From Gloeophyllum trabeum ATCC 11539 (lineage: Eukaryota; Basidiomycota; Agaricomycetes; Gloeophyllales; Gloeophyllaceae): a stretch of DNA of 64,000 nt. This document shows, in pieces, positions 47,701-58,927 of this stretch. Position 1 is the stretch's first letter, and the number at the start of each line of letters is the position of its first letter. The notes beneath the pieces are model-generated. The model worked only from the letters and a program-made list of their open reading frames with translations. It ran no database searches and was not told the DNA's origin. The stretch covers positions 1,243,717 through 1,307,716 of the forward strand of contig NW_006920413.1 of assembly GCF_000344685.1 (NCBI RefSeq). The letters are read 5' to 3'. Both the position numbers and the translations under genes were made by a program.

Positions 47701-48573
47701 TGAGGGTCTTCGCCAACTGGTTAGTCACAACGGGCGCTAGGAGGCGTACCATAGGCTCACCAATCTTGCCTTCCTTGCGCGTCCGCTTTTTTGTCGAAGT
47801 GCCCTTCGGGAGCTTCAACCACTTCCAGGAACCAATCTTGTCATATTTGAACGGCTCTCCGGATGATGAACTGGCGTAAGCCAAGTCGATCGTTACTCGA
47901 ACTTGTGTCTCCACTCGGGACTTCGTACCCCCTTCGGGAATGCTCGGTATGATGATGGGCAGGCTGTGAGACAAAACGGATGGGAAAAGGAGACAGCGGT
48001 TAGAGTAACGGGAACTTACTTATAACATGACTCCTTTGGTGGATAAACAACTCTGTCCGAGGCTGCTGAGGGCTCACGCTTGCGAGCCAAAGGGGTTGGC
48101 GGGGGAACGGGCTTCGTGACAGGGACAACATTGGCGGAAGTCAGAAGGTTACTGAATTGAACCAGCTGAGAGGCTGAGGCGGATGGCAGCAGTGGAGAAG
48201 ACGTGCTGGAAACGTCAGACGTCTGTACTGCGGTTCCGTCGAGAGCAGATAAGAGGGACTGCCTGAATTACACGGAGAAAGGGGTTCGGTGACTCTAAGT
48301 GCACGGGACTTCGAGGACCACGTACTCATCATAGGCATGATTATGAATCAGGTCATTGAGCGACAGTATTCGCTCGTCCTCGCGTTTTGAGCTGTCCGGA
48401 TACAACCCGCTATCACTCTCCCAAGCTGCGGTAGTACCGTTCGACAGAGAGTCACGCCAAGAGTTCAAGTCTGTATCGTCGCGCACAACCAAAGGCTCTG
48501 GACCATCGGATGCTTCGGGAGTCGCTGGCGAAGGCGAACGAGAGCCCGCTGCAGTTGCGGACGACGCGGACAT
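44799..48573 (-). CDS. ER-membrane-bound transcription factor, Mga2/Spt23 family
   Basis: In yeast these proteins sense membrane lipid packing; a ubiquitin-dependent cut releases the N-terminal part to activate the delta-9 desaturase gene. Start ATG 48573 (MSASSATAAGSRSPSP), stop 44799-44801; the longer ORF from 48723 begins with a non-ATG codon. Visible in order: a DNA-binding/DRC-like region (RVETQVRVTIDLAY, YDKIGSWKWLKLPKGTSTKK, RITCYCRHHREKVGFHVHF), an IPT/TIG domain (IHRLIPASGPTYGGIEVTIL to VAVWFEG), ankyrin repeats (GHTLLHLATFLKFSSLVKFL, NGFTAAHFAAITPSKECLRL), an acidic linker, a PPAY motif (ENPPPAYTP), and a C-terminal transmembrane anchor (MLILFWIPMLI continuing over an intron to FGFMWAFLTVIRIGI). 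Divergent from the Nup50 gene over 370 bp. Exons are short near both ends, so only the span is given. Confidence 0.9.
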
Positions 48574-48943
48574 AGCAGGATGGAGCGGGGGCCCGAAAGT
48601 GTCTTGAGTGAGTGCGTTAAGGACCACGTTCTGATGATGTGGGAAACCTGCCGGCAAATGCCCCGGCTCCAGAGCGACTAAGACTTGTTCTATTAGGCGG
48701 TTCCGTCGAGATCGTCCGGGCACCTCTGCGAGCGCAGGCAGAGAATAAGGAATGCGCGGAGAAGAGGGCGAACGCGACGGAGGATAAGGAAAGGGTATAG
48801 ATGCTCAAATAGAGCTTGACCTGAGTACATGTACCGTGCTGTGTGAGAGTTTCGGCCCGATAAATTCAGACTCCGAAAGCTGCCCTTTCCATGGGCGTGT
48901 TCGGCGCGTTCTGCCACAACCACTCTTGTTCGACGCGTGTAAC
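48574..48943. other. Divergent promoter of Mga2 and Nup50 homologues
   Basis: This 370-bp region contains short purine/pyrimidine tracts. No TATA box is clear for either gene, as usual for housekeeping promoters. Confidence 0.5.
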
Positions 48944-51241
48944 ATGAAGCGAGGTGCAGAAAAACAACTAAGCAAGGACGATGCCGAGGACGAAGTGGCC
49001 GACGAGGAGGGTGAGGTGAGCGTCTCTTACTGAATGTCAAATGCGTTTGTGACAGAGGGAGAAGCCAGGAAGTACCCCGAGGTTTCAAGAAGGCGGATGA
49101 ATCTGAATTAGCGAGAAGGAGGTGCGCACTCCGCTGAATCAGTACTTTCATGTATTATTCAACCCTCGTAGAATGCGTGCACTGCCCAAACGAATGTCGG
49201 GGGCCGTCCCTCCACCGGCAGCACCGGCACCGGAACCTGCCACAACGAACGGTGCAGCGTCCAACGTAAGTTCGGTATGCCACTTCTGGAACGTGTCCTT
49301 ATCCAGCTATATGCCAGCCACCACCGCGTTTTGGCGGGTTTGCAGGATTTGGATCAGGGGGGCCCAGTCCCTTCTCATTTGCGACCGCTGCCCCTTCCAA
49401 TAATACAGCCAAACCAGCGTCTACACCCTCGCTCAGCGTGTTCTCAAGCACATCCAGCCCTGCTGCTTCCGCTCCACCTCCTGTACCATCAACTACGTCT
49501 GCAAGTACAAAGTCTTCTGCTTCTTTCTCCAGCACGTCATCGACTTCGTCGACTCCTAGTGCTGCAAGTTCTAGCCCGCCTGCTATTAAACCGGCAACTA
49601 ATGGCACTGACGACTCTGGCGCCTTAAAATATTACACATCCTTGCGTGGTCTAAACGTATCCTTCCTCAAGGCCATTACCAAAGCCGTAGAGGAAGATCC
49701 CTTCATTGACGTCGCGATTTTGCTGGAAAGGTACAAGTCCCTGCGGGTTGAGATCCAATCAGAGTTTGAAAAGAGCAAGAAGACCTTGGAGAACGGCGAA
49801 GCGCGACCTAGCAATACCTCAAGTTCCTCGAAACCATCTGAGCCACCCCCCGCTATGCCGGCGCCCCCGAGTAGTTTCAAAGGCTTCAGCTTCCCTCCCT
49901 CTGCCCCAGCCATATCTACTACCCCGAGTGGCGGATTCACGCCTAAGCTTGACACGGCCGGGTCTTCAGGTAAAACATCTGGGTTCTCGTTCCCGACTGC
50001 GCCGCCGCCTTCCTCCTCTGACAAACTGTCTGGGTTCTCGTTTCCGAGCGCGACCTCGACCTCCTCTGCACCATCCACACTCCCCTTTTCTTTGACTCCT
50101 AGCACGGCGTCATTCAAACCAACTTCTGGTGCCCCTGGCGCCTTCGACACATTCAAGTCTGATGAGAAATCCAAGTCTTCAGGCTCGCCGTTCTCCTTAC
50201 CGTCCACGTCGGCGTCTACTTCCGATAAATCGGAGAAACCGGCTTCGGCCTTCTCATTTGGGTCTACAGCTTCAGATAAGAAGACGTCGTCTGCCTTCAG
50301 CGGAGGGGCCTTCAGTTTTGGCAAGGACAAGGACAATGAATCTTCTTCGTCTGTCAGCAATCTCTTTGGAGGTACCAGCGCGTTTGGGACGAGCACGCCG
50401 CCCAAATCAGACAAAGCTCCCGCCAGTAGTGGATTCAGCTTTGGGACGACCTCCAGCAGCAATACTTCCTCGTCTGGATTCGCTGGCTTCGGCAAACCAA
50501 GCGGCGGGAGCATAGGAAACCCCGTAGGGTTCGGTTTTGGCAGCCCCCCGAGGTCGAGCGAGGGTGGTTCTAAGTTCGGATCTTCCGGTTTCAATTTCGG
50601 TGGCTCGAAAACGGAGGAGAAGCAAGAGACCGAGGAAAAGAAAGAAGAATCCGGAGAGAGTCAGGATACAGAGAAGGAGGGAGAAAGCGAGGAGGGGCAG
50701 GCAAAGGAAGAAGAGGTCGTTCACACCAGCAAAGAGAACCTCGGTGATGTAGAGGGGGAAGGGGAGGAGGATGAGGTGACGACGCATGCGGTAAAGAGCA
50801 AGGTCTATAAGTTTTCAAAGACCTCGGCGGACGAGAAGGGCAAGTGGGTCGACTTGGGTGTCGGTGCGTTCTACCTTTCCCAAATGGCATACCAGCAACA
50901 CGCTGAACCCCCTCAAGGTATGCTCCGGCTGAAGAAGCACAAAGAGACGGAGTCACGGAGAGTGCTTCTGCGTAACAGCAATTCGGGCAGGGTTGTCATT
51001 GTGAGACTCTTTTTCTAGTGTCGAGTGTTTTTGACTGAATCGGGTTTGATGCAAACCGCAGAACTTCAAGATATACGCAGGTCTGACACCGAAGGTCAAC
51101 AATAAGCACGTCAGCTTCACCGGCCACGACCAGGGCGAACCGGTCAACTACCAACTCCGTGTCAAGACGCAGGAAGACGCTGAGCAATTGAACCAGGCTC
51201 TGCTGAGAGAAATCGAATTCGTAAAAGGGCAGCCCGAATAA
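48944..51241 (+). CDS. Nucleoporin Nup50/Nup2-like with Ran-binding domain
   Basis: A mobile FG nucleoporin that helps disassemble import complexes at the nuclear basket. Exons 48944-49015, 49069-49121, 49172-49265, 49318-51000 and 51062-51241 give 693 residues. The N-terminal importin-alpha-binding motif reads MKRGAEKQLSKDDAEDE, continuing RGFKKADESEL and MRALPKRMSG. A GxF/FG region (FGGFAGFGSGG), Ser/Pro-rich spacers and a helical block (ISxLRGLNVSFLKAITKAVE type, at LRGLNVSFLKAITKAVEEDP) come next. Many FG or FSFG repeats follow (GFSFP, FSFGS, FGKDKD, FGTTSS, NFGGS), then a Glu-rich linker and a C-terminal RanBP1 domain (VYKFSKTSADEKGKWVDLGV, GMLRLKKHKE, RRVLLRNSNSGRVVINFKIY). All expected parts are present. 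Confidence 0.92.
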
Positions 51242-51402
51242 ACGATATGTCCTTCCACAGCCAAGCCCCGTGTATCCTGCTTTGTTGAAGTTCTATTTTA
51301 TTCCTATCCTCCGCATTCTTTGCTGACCGGTTACACTATGGACATGCGTCCTATCCTCCTTGACGAGCGTACAAGATTTAATGACTTCCGTGTCTGCGCC
51401 CG

Positions 51403-53486
51403 CTATCGACCGCTGAAGTGGCTTTGGGCGTTGTGCCAAGTGGAGCTCAGCACAAAAGCTTCACTGAGTAGCATCTCGATATCGTGATCCGTCCATGATT
51501 GTGTAGGCAGTGACTGCAAGAACATAATGATGCCCTGCATGATATCCCATAAGCAAGATTTGCAATTTGACTATCCTTGTGACTTACTTGGAAGTCCATC
51601 TGTCGCAGTTTCTCGCTCCATTTCACAAGGAAAGCGGAACATACATAGAGATGAAACTGCGAGAAAGCATCGGCTCCTTCAGCCTAGGTTGCACGCTATG
51701 ATGAGACAGCGTTGTTGATAAGAGCTATATTTCGGTCTCACCAGATACGTATCCCACATGCGGATAGTGTTTCGGACGCTGATCTCCCTCATAAGCAAGC
51801 AATTCATCCACCTGAATGCGAATTGCATAAACTCCACATTCTGGGAAGCAAGATGCGCAGCTAGAGGGGCTGCCAAAGTACGTCAGTCTGAAGTCTGGCC
51901 CGATAATGGGGATAGACGGACGATCTATGCGCGCGACCAACTCAGCCATCCGTTTCACGCTCCGGTGTATGCCAGGCTGCCCTGCGATGTAATTGTCCTG
52001 GATCCCGTCCAATAACCTAGATAGGCAGAAGTAAGAATCCGCTTCGATAGCATTGAGGACGCTAGGCGGTAGGATAGTTGGATCGAAGTCTTCCGCTTCT
52101 GAATCTGCATGATAAATGAGTCAGTCGCGGCCGGATGATGGAGGTGAGGGCCACAGTCGCACCGACATATGCAGACAAAAAAACTTGAAAAAACGGCGTT
52201 GCGAGGTCATTGATTCCTTGTACGTATCCACTCGCAGGATGCCTGATAGCCCAAACATAAAGTATGCGCTCCAGGCTCTAAGAAACCAGCGATGAGCTGG
52301 GATACAGGCTACGGGTGAACGGAGGAGCGTACCCGCTGCGTACAGGCGTGCATCCATAGTCGCACGCCAGGCCTTGTCCGTGGGACATCAATCTCAATTT
52401 GATGCCATATTTGTTGGTCGAGCTGTCTATCCCGGGCAAAGGTCACTTCAACAAGGGACGCGTACTCCTCCCGTTTGCGTTTGAGCGTCGATGAACGCAG
52501 TCCGGAGATCGACGGCATATGCCCCTGCAGTCATGGTGAATAACAGAGGAACAAACCAGTTCGCACGAAGATACTCACGAGCAACAGTGGCCATACTATC
52601 GGTCGGAGCTCGTCTGGGATACCTTGCCAGGCCAGCTTTCGGAGCTCAGCTACACATGGCCTGGTCAATGGGTTTAACTCGTAAGAATACGTGCAGCTAC
52701 ATACGCATGTTTATATCCTCTTGCAGAAGACAATTGATGAATTTCTGCCGTCGGTTCGTTCTTATAGAACGCTCCCGCTGCAGGAGCTCAGGGCTCTCAC
52801 TCCCGTCAGGTGAAGCGCGGCCGGACAGAGAGTCATGCAAAGACTTGGACTTCCCGAGCCGTCTCCTAATAAGTTGCAGCGGATCTGTATCATGGGTGAG
52901 GGTCGAACGCATACGGATGAGGGGCTCTGCGAGTACCGTTAACGATCTCGTCAACGTCTTCTTTAATGGTGCCCTGATCTTGCCTGATTCTAGTGTAAGG
53001 AATGTGGTCTACCACCTCCGGTTCCATATCGCCCACAACCATTTCTCCTTCCACCTCCACCTCCCCGCCCATGGTCTCACCTTCCTTCCCATGATTACCA
53101 CTCTCCCGGCTCTCGCGCTTATCGCTCGACTTCCTGACAATGGTCCAGCCATTCTTATGAACATGACTCTCCTCATGACGCGGGTAGGAACTGGGACTGG
53201 GAGCGCTGACGTGGGTGTAGGAGAAGGCCAAGGTTGAAGACGAGTTATTGAGATGGGGCCTGGGGACTGGTTTTGGCGCCGTCGATGATGTAGACGCTTT
53301 TGGGCTCTGTGCAACCGAAGTCTTGCTCCGATTGTTGATAGAGGTCGATTGTTGTGGGGATTCAGAATCAGAGCCGCTATCCCAAGCATCGTCCTCCGCC
53401 CAATCTCCAGAGGTAGATGTGTACGAGGAGAAGTAACTGGAATGCACGCCGATGTGCGGGCGTGCTGGAGGTGGTCTCGCCGCCAT
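51403..53486 (-). CDS. TBC-domain Rab GTPase-activating protein, Gyp1 type
   Basis: Stimulates GTP hydrolysis by Ypt1/Rab1-class GTPases at the Golgi. Start ATG 53486, stop 51403-51405 on the minus strand; many short exons. The N-terminal about 230 residues are Ser/Pro-rich and acidic (WAEDDAWDSGSDSESP). The TBC domain begins after FINCLLQEDINM: LRKLAWQGIPDELRPIVWPL, then IEIDVPRTRP, which carries the catalytic arginine finger, and SGYVQGINDLATPFF with the glutamine finger (YxQ). Further blocks are LLDGIQDNYIAGQPGIHRSV, FRWMNCLLMREI, IRMWDTYLAEGADAFSQFHLYV and WHNAQSHFSGR at the end. Both catalytic fingers are intact. The Gyp1/TBC1D22 subclass is inferred from the length and the C-terminal pattern. 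Confidence 0.9.
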
Positions 53487-53950
53487 CGAGAGCAGTCTGT
53501 ACAGCGATCAAAGGATGTCAGCTAGGAAGGATATTGCAGCTATGTCGGCGCAACTGTGGAAGCTCGAATGTATGTCGTGAGAAAGATCTTTGTTGTGGCG
53601 CTGTCCAGACCGTGGCCACTTCCACTTTAATGCCTCATTTCCTCAGGAAATCGGGTCTTTGACATACTGCATGCGTACTCTACTTTCCAGATCGCAGGAT
53701 TTGACCGTGCAAGGCCCACCTATCGCATCCACTACATGGGGCATTTAGGAACAGCGGGCTTCCCCTTCGTCGGTCACCTCCCGCCCGATACCGTAACCGA
53801 CAGGCAGCCTCAGTCAGCGGAGATCGCACCTGCTGACCTAGTGATGGTACATTGCGGATTGATACTGTATTCATTCTTTGCGGCACATGCTATTCGCTCT
53901 CATTGCTACCTCTCCAGACATCACATTGGCATGCTCGTCTAACATTTCAT
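53487..53950. other. Spacer between RabGAP promoter and dehydratase 3' end
   Basis: This 464-bp stretch contains the promoter of the RabGAP gene (its right-hand upstream flank) and the 3' UTR of the dehydratase. Nothing else was recognised. Confidence 0.5.
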
Positions 53951-56900
53951 CTAGTCGCAGTAGGCACCGACGCTCGCAGACTGAATTGCCAGGTTAATAC
54001 GCTTTGCAGAGATACACGAAGGGAAGAACTTACAGCAACATCCCGAGCATACCTGTACAACACACCTCTCTTAACCGTCAGCTCCGACTTCCCCGAAGCC
54101 TCCCATTCCTTACGACGCCTGGCCTGCTCCTCTTCGTCGACATGCCAGTTAATGACCTTGTTGTCGGAGTCGATGACGATCCTATCTCCATCCTTGACCA
54201 GAGCAATCGGACCCCCTACCCTCGCTTCGGGGCAGACATGACCTGAACGCGCCAAGAAATAGGATGTTCAGATATGAACGGGCTCTCGGAGAGTATCACT
54301 TGCCAATGATGAAGCCGTGAGAGGCACCAGAGAACCGCCCGTCAGTGATCAGAGCAGTACTATTGCCTAAGCCGGCACCGATAAGTGCACCGGTAGGGCC
54401 TAACATCTGAGAAAGCGAGAAACGTTTGATCAGCACTTGCCCTTCGATCGAATGGCAGATGAACGATTCACCTCTGGCATACCAGGCGCTCCTTTGGGAC
54501 CCTGGTATCTGAAGATCAAGACTGTACCTGGCCTGATCTCTCCCGCCGCCAATGAGGGGTAGAATTGAGAAAGGCTTTGTTATTGTGAGCGCCGTAATAG
54601 CTTGAGAAGGACGGCCCAGACAAGCTCACTCATCGAAACATTTGGCTACGCCCTGCACATGCTCCGTCAGAAACTTTATCTTGGCCAAGTCATGATCGAC
54701 GCCTACCTCGAATTTGCTACCTTCCTTGCCGGTCAATTTAGCAACCGCAGTTTCCGGCGCCAAATTACCCTTCAGGATGTTCAAATGACCAGTGGGCTTC
54801 AAGGGATTGTCGATCCTCCGGACGACGTCTTGGCTGTCGAACTGCAACTCTTCGACGTCCTCCAAGTTCTGGGCGAGTGTCTTGCCAGTGACAGTCATAG
54901 TACTGCCATCGAGCTGGACACATAGACAATTTATACGTGTCCTTTATGCTGGATGACGTTGCCTACCAGGTCGGTGTGATTAAGTAGATACTTCAGTAAA
55001 GCCGGTATCCCGCCGATCTTGTGTAGATCTTCCATGTAGTACTTGCCGGACGGCCTTGAGCGCGGGCATTCAGCACATATACTACCAGGGATACGAGAAT
55101 ATGCAGTTTACTTCAGGTCACACAGATAAGGAGTCTTGTCAGCTATCCTTTGGAAATCATCGATGCTGAGTTCCACATCGGCAGCCCTAGCCATGGCAAG
55201 CAAATGTAATACCTACATCGCTCTTGTGTTAGCAAGTACACCACGGGAGAAGAATTTACTTACGGCATTCGTCGAGCCGCCAACGATATTGGTAACGGTG
55301 ATCGCATTTAGGAAGGATTGTCGGGTGACAATATCTCTGCAAAAAAGTATGAATGCCTGTGATTCTTTCCAGTGCAGGTCAACATACTTCGGCTTCAGGT
55401 CAAGCTCCAAAAGCCGCTTCATGTACTTTGCGGCCTTGAAACATTCTTGCGCCTTCTCTGATAGGATTAATTCATACACTCAGCATGTACTTGCGCACCA
55501 GAATATGGCAGGTCGTTACCAGGAAAGACGGCCGGTATACCCGAAGAGTAGGGCAGTGACATTCCAAGCACTTCCAAAGCCGTACTCATGGTGTTGGCTC
55601 TGGAAAGGTACTGGTTTACCTCTGGTACTTAGAGACCAATGCTACACTTACGTGTACATACCGCCACAGCCACCAGGGCCAGGGCAGGCATGACGGACGA
55701 CATCGAAGTGCTGCTCGTCGTTGACCTTGCCGAGAGTGTATGCCCCTATTCATTTCCCGGGGAATCATTGACCAGGCATGTAAACCGACCTTCTAGACAG
55801 TACGCACCGAAAGACTCGAACGTGTCAGAAATGTTGACGGTGTCGCCTTTCTTCTTGCCCATCGCGGGGCAGTCAACATGGCGAATACCAGGTTGAATTG
55901 TCCCGCCATAAATAATGATGGTTGGGCGATTGTGACGGGCAGCAGCGATAAAGCAGCCAGGCATGTTCTTGTCGCACCCCGGAATCGATATGTTGCCGTC
56001 GTAGTATTCTGCCTATCCAGAGTCATGAGTGACTATCAGCAAGTCATGGCGCGGAATAGTCACCATCACAACCTAAGGGCCTGTCAGACATATTGCGCGC
56101 GAACTTGAGAACGAAACTTACTGCTTCGATGGAGTCCGCTATGAGGTCGCGACTCGGTAGTCTATATCAGAGTAAGGGAAGGCCTCGTCGCAAGGCTAGG
56201 GAGACTGACGAATATCGCATTCCTAGACACCGATATTAAGAAACATCGTCATCAACAGTAAACCGTAGTTTCTCACCATCTGTGCCCATGGTAATGGCAT
56301 CACTATTTCACGGTTGGTATCAATTGGTTGAGTAGAGTGGAGTCTGTCCTACCTGACTCCGATTGTATTGAAGGTCATGCCTACGAGACCTTCCTGTTCA
56401 CAGCCTTGTTTCACCTTCCGGGCGAAATCAAGCTAGCCAAGGTGTGTCAACTTGCATACTGCTATAACAAAAGCATCTAACATACGAGATGCATGTTGCA
56501 AGGGTTCCCTGATCACATGTGAGCATGTACATACCACTTCGTCCATGGTATATGTCACTGACCTTCCCACCAAATAGGTGAAATCCCGATCTGAATAACG
56601 AAGTTGGACGTAGGATGCGCCAAATACCAGTGGGGCATACCTGAGGCTTGTTCATGTCATCCTCGGTCATTCCAGTGGCATACACTGCAGATGAAAACGT
56701 TAGATTCAGCGCGTCACTGCAGCGCGCGTTCGACTTACACATCGCCTGAGCCGACCCTTTCGACTAGAGACAACACGTAAATTATACAAGCATCTGGACG
56801 CAACATAGCCTACCTTGTCCTGAGTTACAACACTCGACCATTTGTTCAGTTTCGGGGCGTTGCTCCCCGGGGAAGTGGCGGGAAGGGTGTGACTGAGAGC

Positions 56901-56966
56901 ATCCCGATTCACTCATCTGGGGCAGAAAATACGGGACTCCATAGCTTACATCTCGACGCCCGACAT
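53951..56966 (-). CDS. ILV3: Dihydroxyacid dehydratase
   Basis: Catalyses the third common step of valine/isoleucine synthesis with an Fe-S cluster. Start ATG 56966, stop 53951-53953; the gene is split into many small exons. The cluster-binding segment reads [20 protein letters not shown], with both cysteines. Other IlvD/Edd blocks are [96 protein letters not shown] and [13 protein letters not shown]. The first exon encodes only MSGVEI, and the joined N-terminus ([19 protein letters not shown], then [13 protein letters not shown]) has no obvious arginine-rich mitochondrial presequence, although this enzyme is normally mitochondrial. A sugar-acid dehydratase of the same superfamily is a less likely alternative. 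Confidence 0.9.
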
Positions 56967-58493
56967 TGTGGTGAAGAAGAGGGGTAGAGAATCTCTTCTG
57001 AATCCTGCATTTCCTCGCCATGCTCGTAACTTATGACCAGGGCGGAACGCCACCGCGGTCCGAAGGCCTCGAGTAGAGAGCATCACGTGAGATTTTCCTT
57101 AAAATTAGACGCCGGCAGTGTGGCCGGCAGAATGTCGGTCGACCAACAGTGGGAGCAACTTCACATCCTATGACATGGGATCGGGCCCGATAACGCCCTC
57201 GATAATCGTGCAACGCATCCCGGTCTACCCACATCGTTGCAACACCCAAGCATGCACAACCTTACTAGCTGAAATACACGACAATCAAACAAGTACATAC
57301 GGAAGTCCCAGCCGTAACCCCAACCAGAACAGATGTGATCATGAGCCTTCAGATTCACTTCTCGTAGCGCATGGCCCGCAGAAATGGATCATGGTTGATG
57401 TCCTGACTGCCTAGCCTCAGAGAGAGTTAGAATAGAGGACTGCATCGGACAGGCAAGTCCAGGCGGGTATGTTATTATAGGATACTTCTGAGGTAGATAT
57501 GCGGCACGTACCGTCGAGTTCCGGGGAGCCCGGATGCCCTCGTTCTCGCGAATGGAACGATCCGAGCACGAGCTTCCCGACCTAACGTGTTCCGATCCGG
57601 GAAAGGTTGAGAGGAGGACACACCCCTCTAAATACTACCTCGAACATACCTCGTCGGCGAAACGGTTCGTCGGCAGACGAGTTTCTCCATGCCAGAACAA
57701 GTATACGTCGCGCGGATGTACTCATCCATGGGCCCCGACCGCGGCACGTATGTCAGCTTGACGCTAATTGTCTCGCTGGCCCCAGGGAGCTCTTTCGCCT
57801 TCCATATTTTGCCCCACCAACTGCTGCTGGACGCAGTGTCTTCACTACCGAAACTAAAGGGCGAGCTTGTCGGCCCAGCTGGAGCCATATACGACAGCAA
57901 ACGGCATCGAGCGCACTCTGGGAAGGGGCACTGCATTATCGATTATAGTAGGACTGGAAAGAGCGACAAAGGATACAGCAAGGTACAGCGGAACCCGAGA
58001 CCACGAAAGGCGGGGTAAGGCCTAGAGATTGCGGGGTCGAGGATATATACGACGTAGAAAACGTGCAGCCGCACTCCATCCGAGACACCGTAATGGTGGA
58101 CTGCCGCAGCGGAAATGACATAGCCCTCAAGCCTAGACGGCCCCACCGATGGGAGCATGCTCATCGGGTATAGGATTCTATAGCTAACTGCGAGGATCCC
58201 GAGTAACGCGAGGCTCACTTTGCCTCCTTAGCCCTCGTATGCTATAGGTTTGCTATGGAAAAGGAGGCTGCGCCGGAGATGATGTGCGATCGGTCTTGGC
58301 CAGACCTTCATTATCGTGCTATCCAAGCTGTACAACCTCTCACGCGTTCAGCGGGACGCAGATACCCAGATGCTCCATCCACTAAAGGTCCACGAAAGGA
58401 TCAGTGCACGAGTGCCGGAGAAGCCACGCCAGTAAGCAGACCTCCACGAGATCGGGCCGTCCAAGAGGTTCTGCGATCCAGAGCTCGATACAC
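56967..58493. other. Gene-poor region right of the dehydratase gene
   Basis: The dehydratase promoter is at the left. Overlapping frames at 57530-58020 are open on both strands but carry no recognised domain or clear splice structure. I call no gene. Confidence 0.45.
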
Positions 58494-58927
58494 TACTATC
58501 ATTGGACCAGTAGTGAATAACTATTCACTTCCCGTCCCTTTTGTGCACTGGGGACCTTGTGGCTACCCTATACCTTCGGCAATTTTTCTCTGTAATGATA
58601 AATGTCTGTAGATGCCATGTTCAAGTTTGTATGTGGAACGGAGGAGTGGTCATCGTTCAGGATTTAAAACTGTCTTGCATCTCCGAGGTCTAAGCGTGAC
58701 AGAGCGTGACCGCTGCCCCGCCACAGCCCTATTGTGACACGTGTGACATCTTATTCACTTCCCGTCCCCTTACAACCTCTACGCCCTCTGGAAAAATCTG
58801 AGAAATTTGCAGAGGGTATAGAATAGTATCTGAACCATTCACACCAATTTTGGGGTACGTGCAATCAGAGGAAGGTGACTTAACTAGGGAACAGTTCAAA
58901 TCATTCACTACTGGTCCAATGATAGTA
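58494..58927. mobile_element. MITE-like element with 25-bp terminal inverted repeats
   Basis: The 25 bases at 58494-58518 are the perfect reverse complement of 58903-58927, enclosing a 434-bp non-coding segment. Both outer ends carry a TA dinucleotide, as expected for TA-target insertion (Tc1/mariner-like); if TA is the duplicated target, the TIR proper is 23 bp, starting ctatcattgg. Inside, a 19-bp unit at 58522-58540 recurs with one change in the same orientation at 58752-58770. No transposase frame is present, so it would be non-autonomous. The superfamily assignment is a guess. Confidence 0.6.
58522..58770. repeat. Pair of internal 19-bp direct repeats
   Basis: tattcacttcccgtccc followed by two or three pyrimidines occurs at 58522-58540 and again at 58752-58770, both inside the TIR-bounded element. 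They may be sub-terminal transposase-binding type repeats or a record of internal rearrangement. Confidence 0.6.

Noticed and set aside
48574..48723. N-terminal extension of the Mga2 homologue to 48723
   Set aside because: The extension begins with GTG, not ATG; the first in-frame ATG is at 48573.
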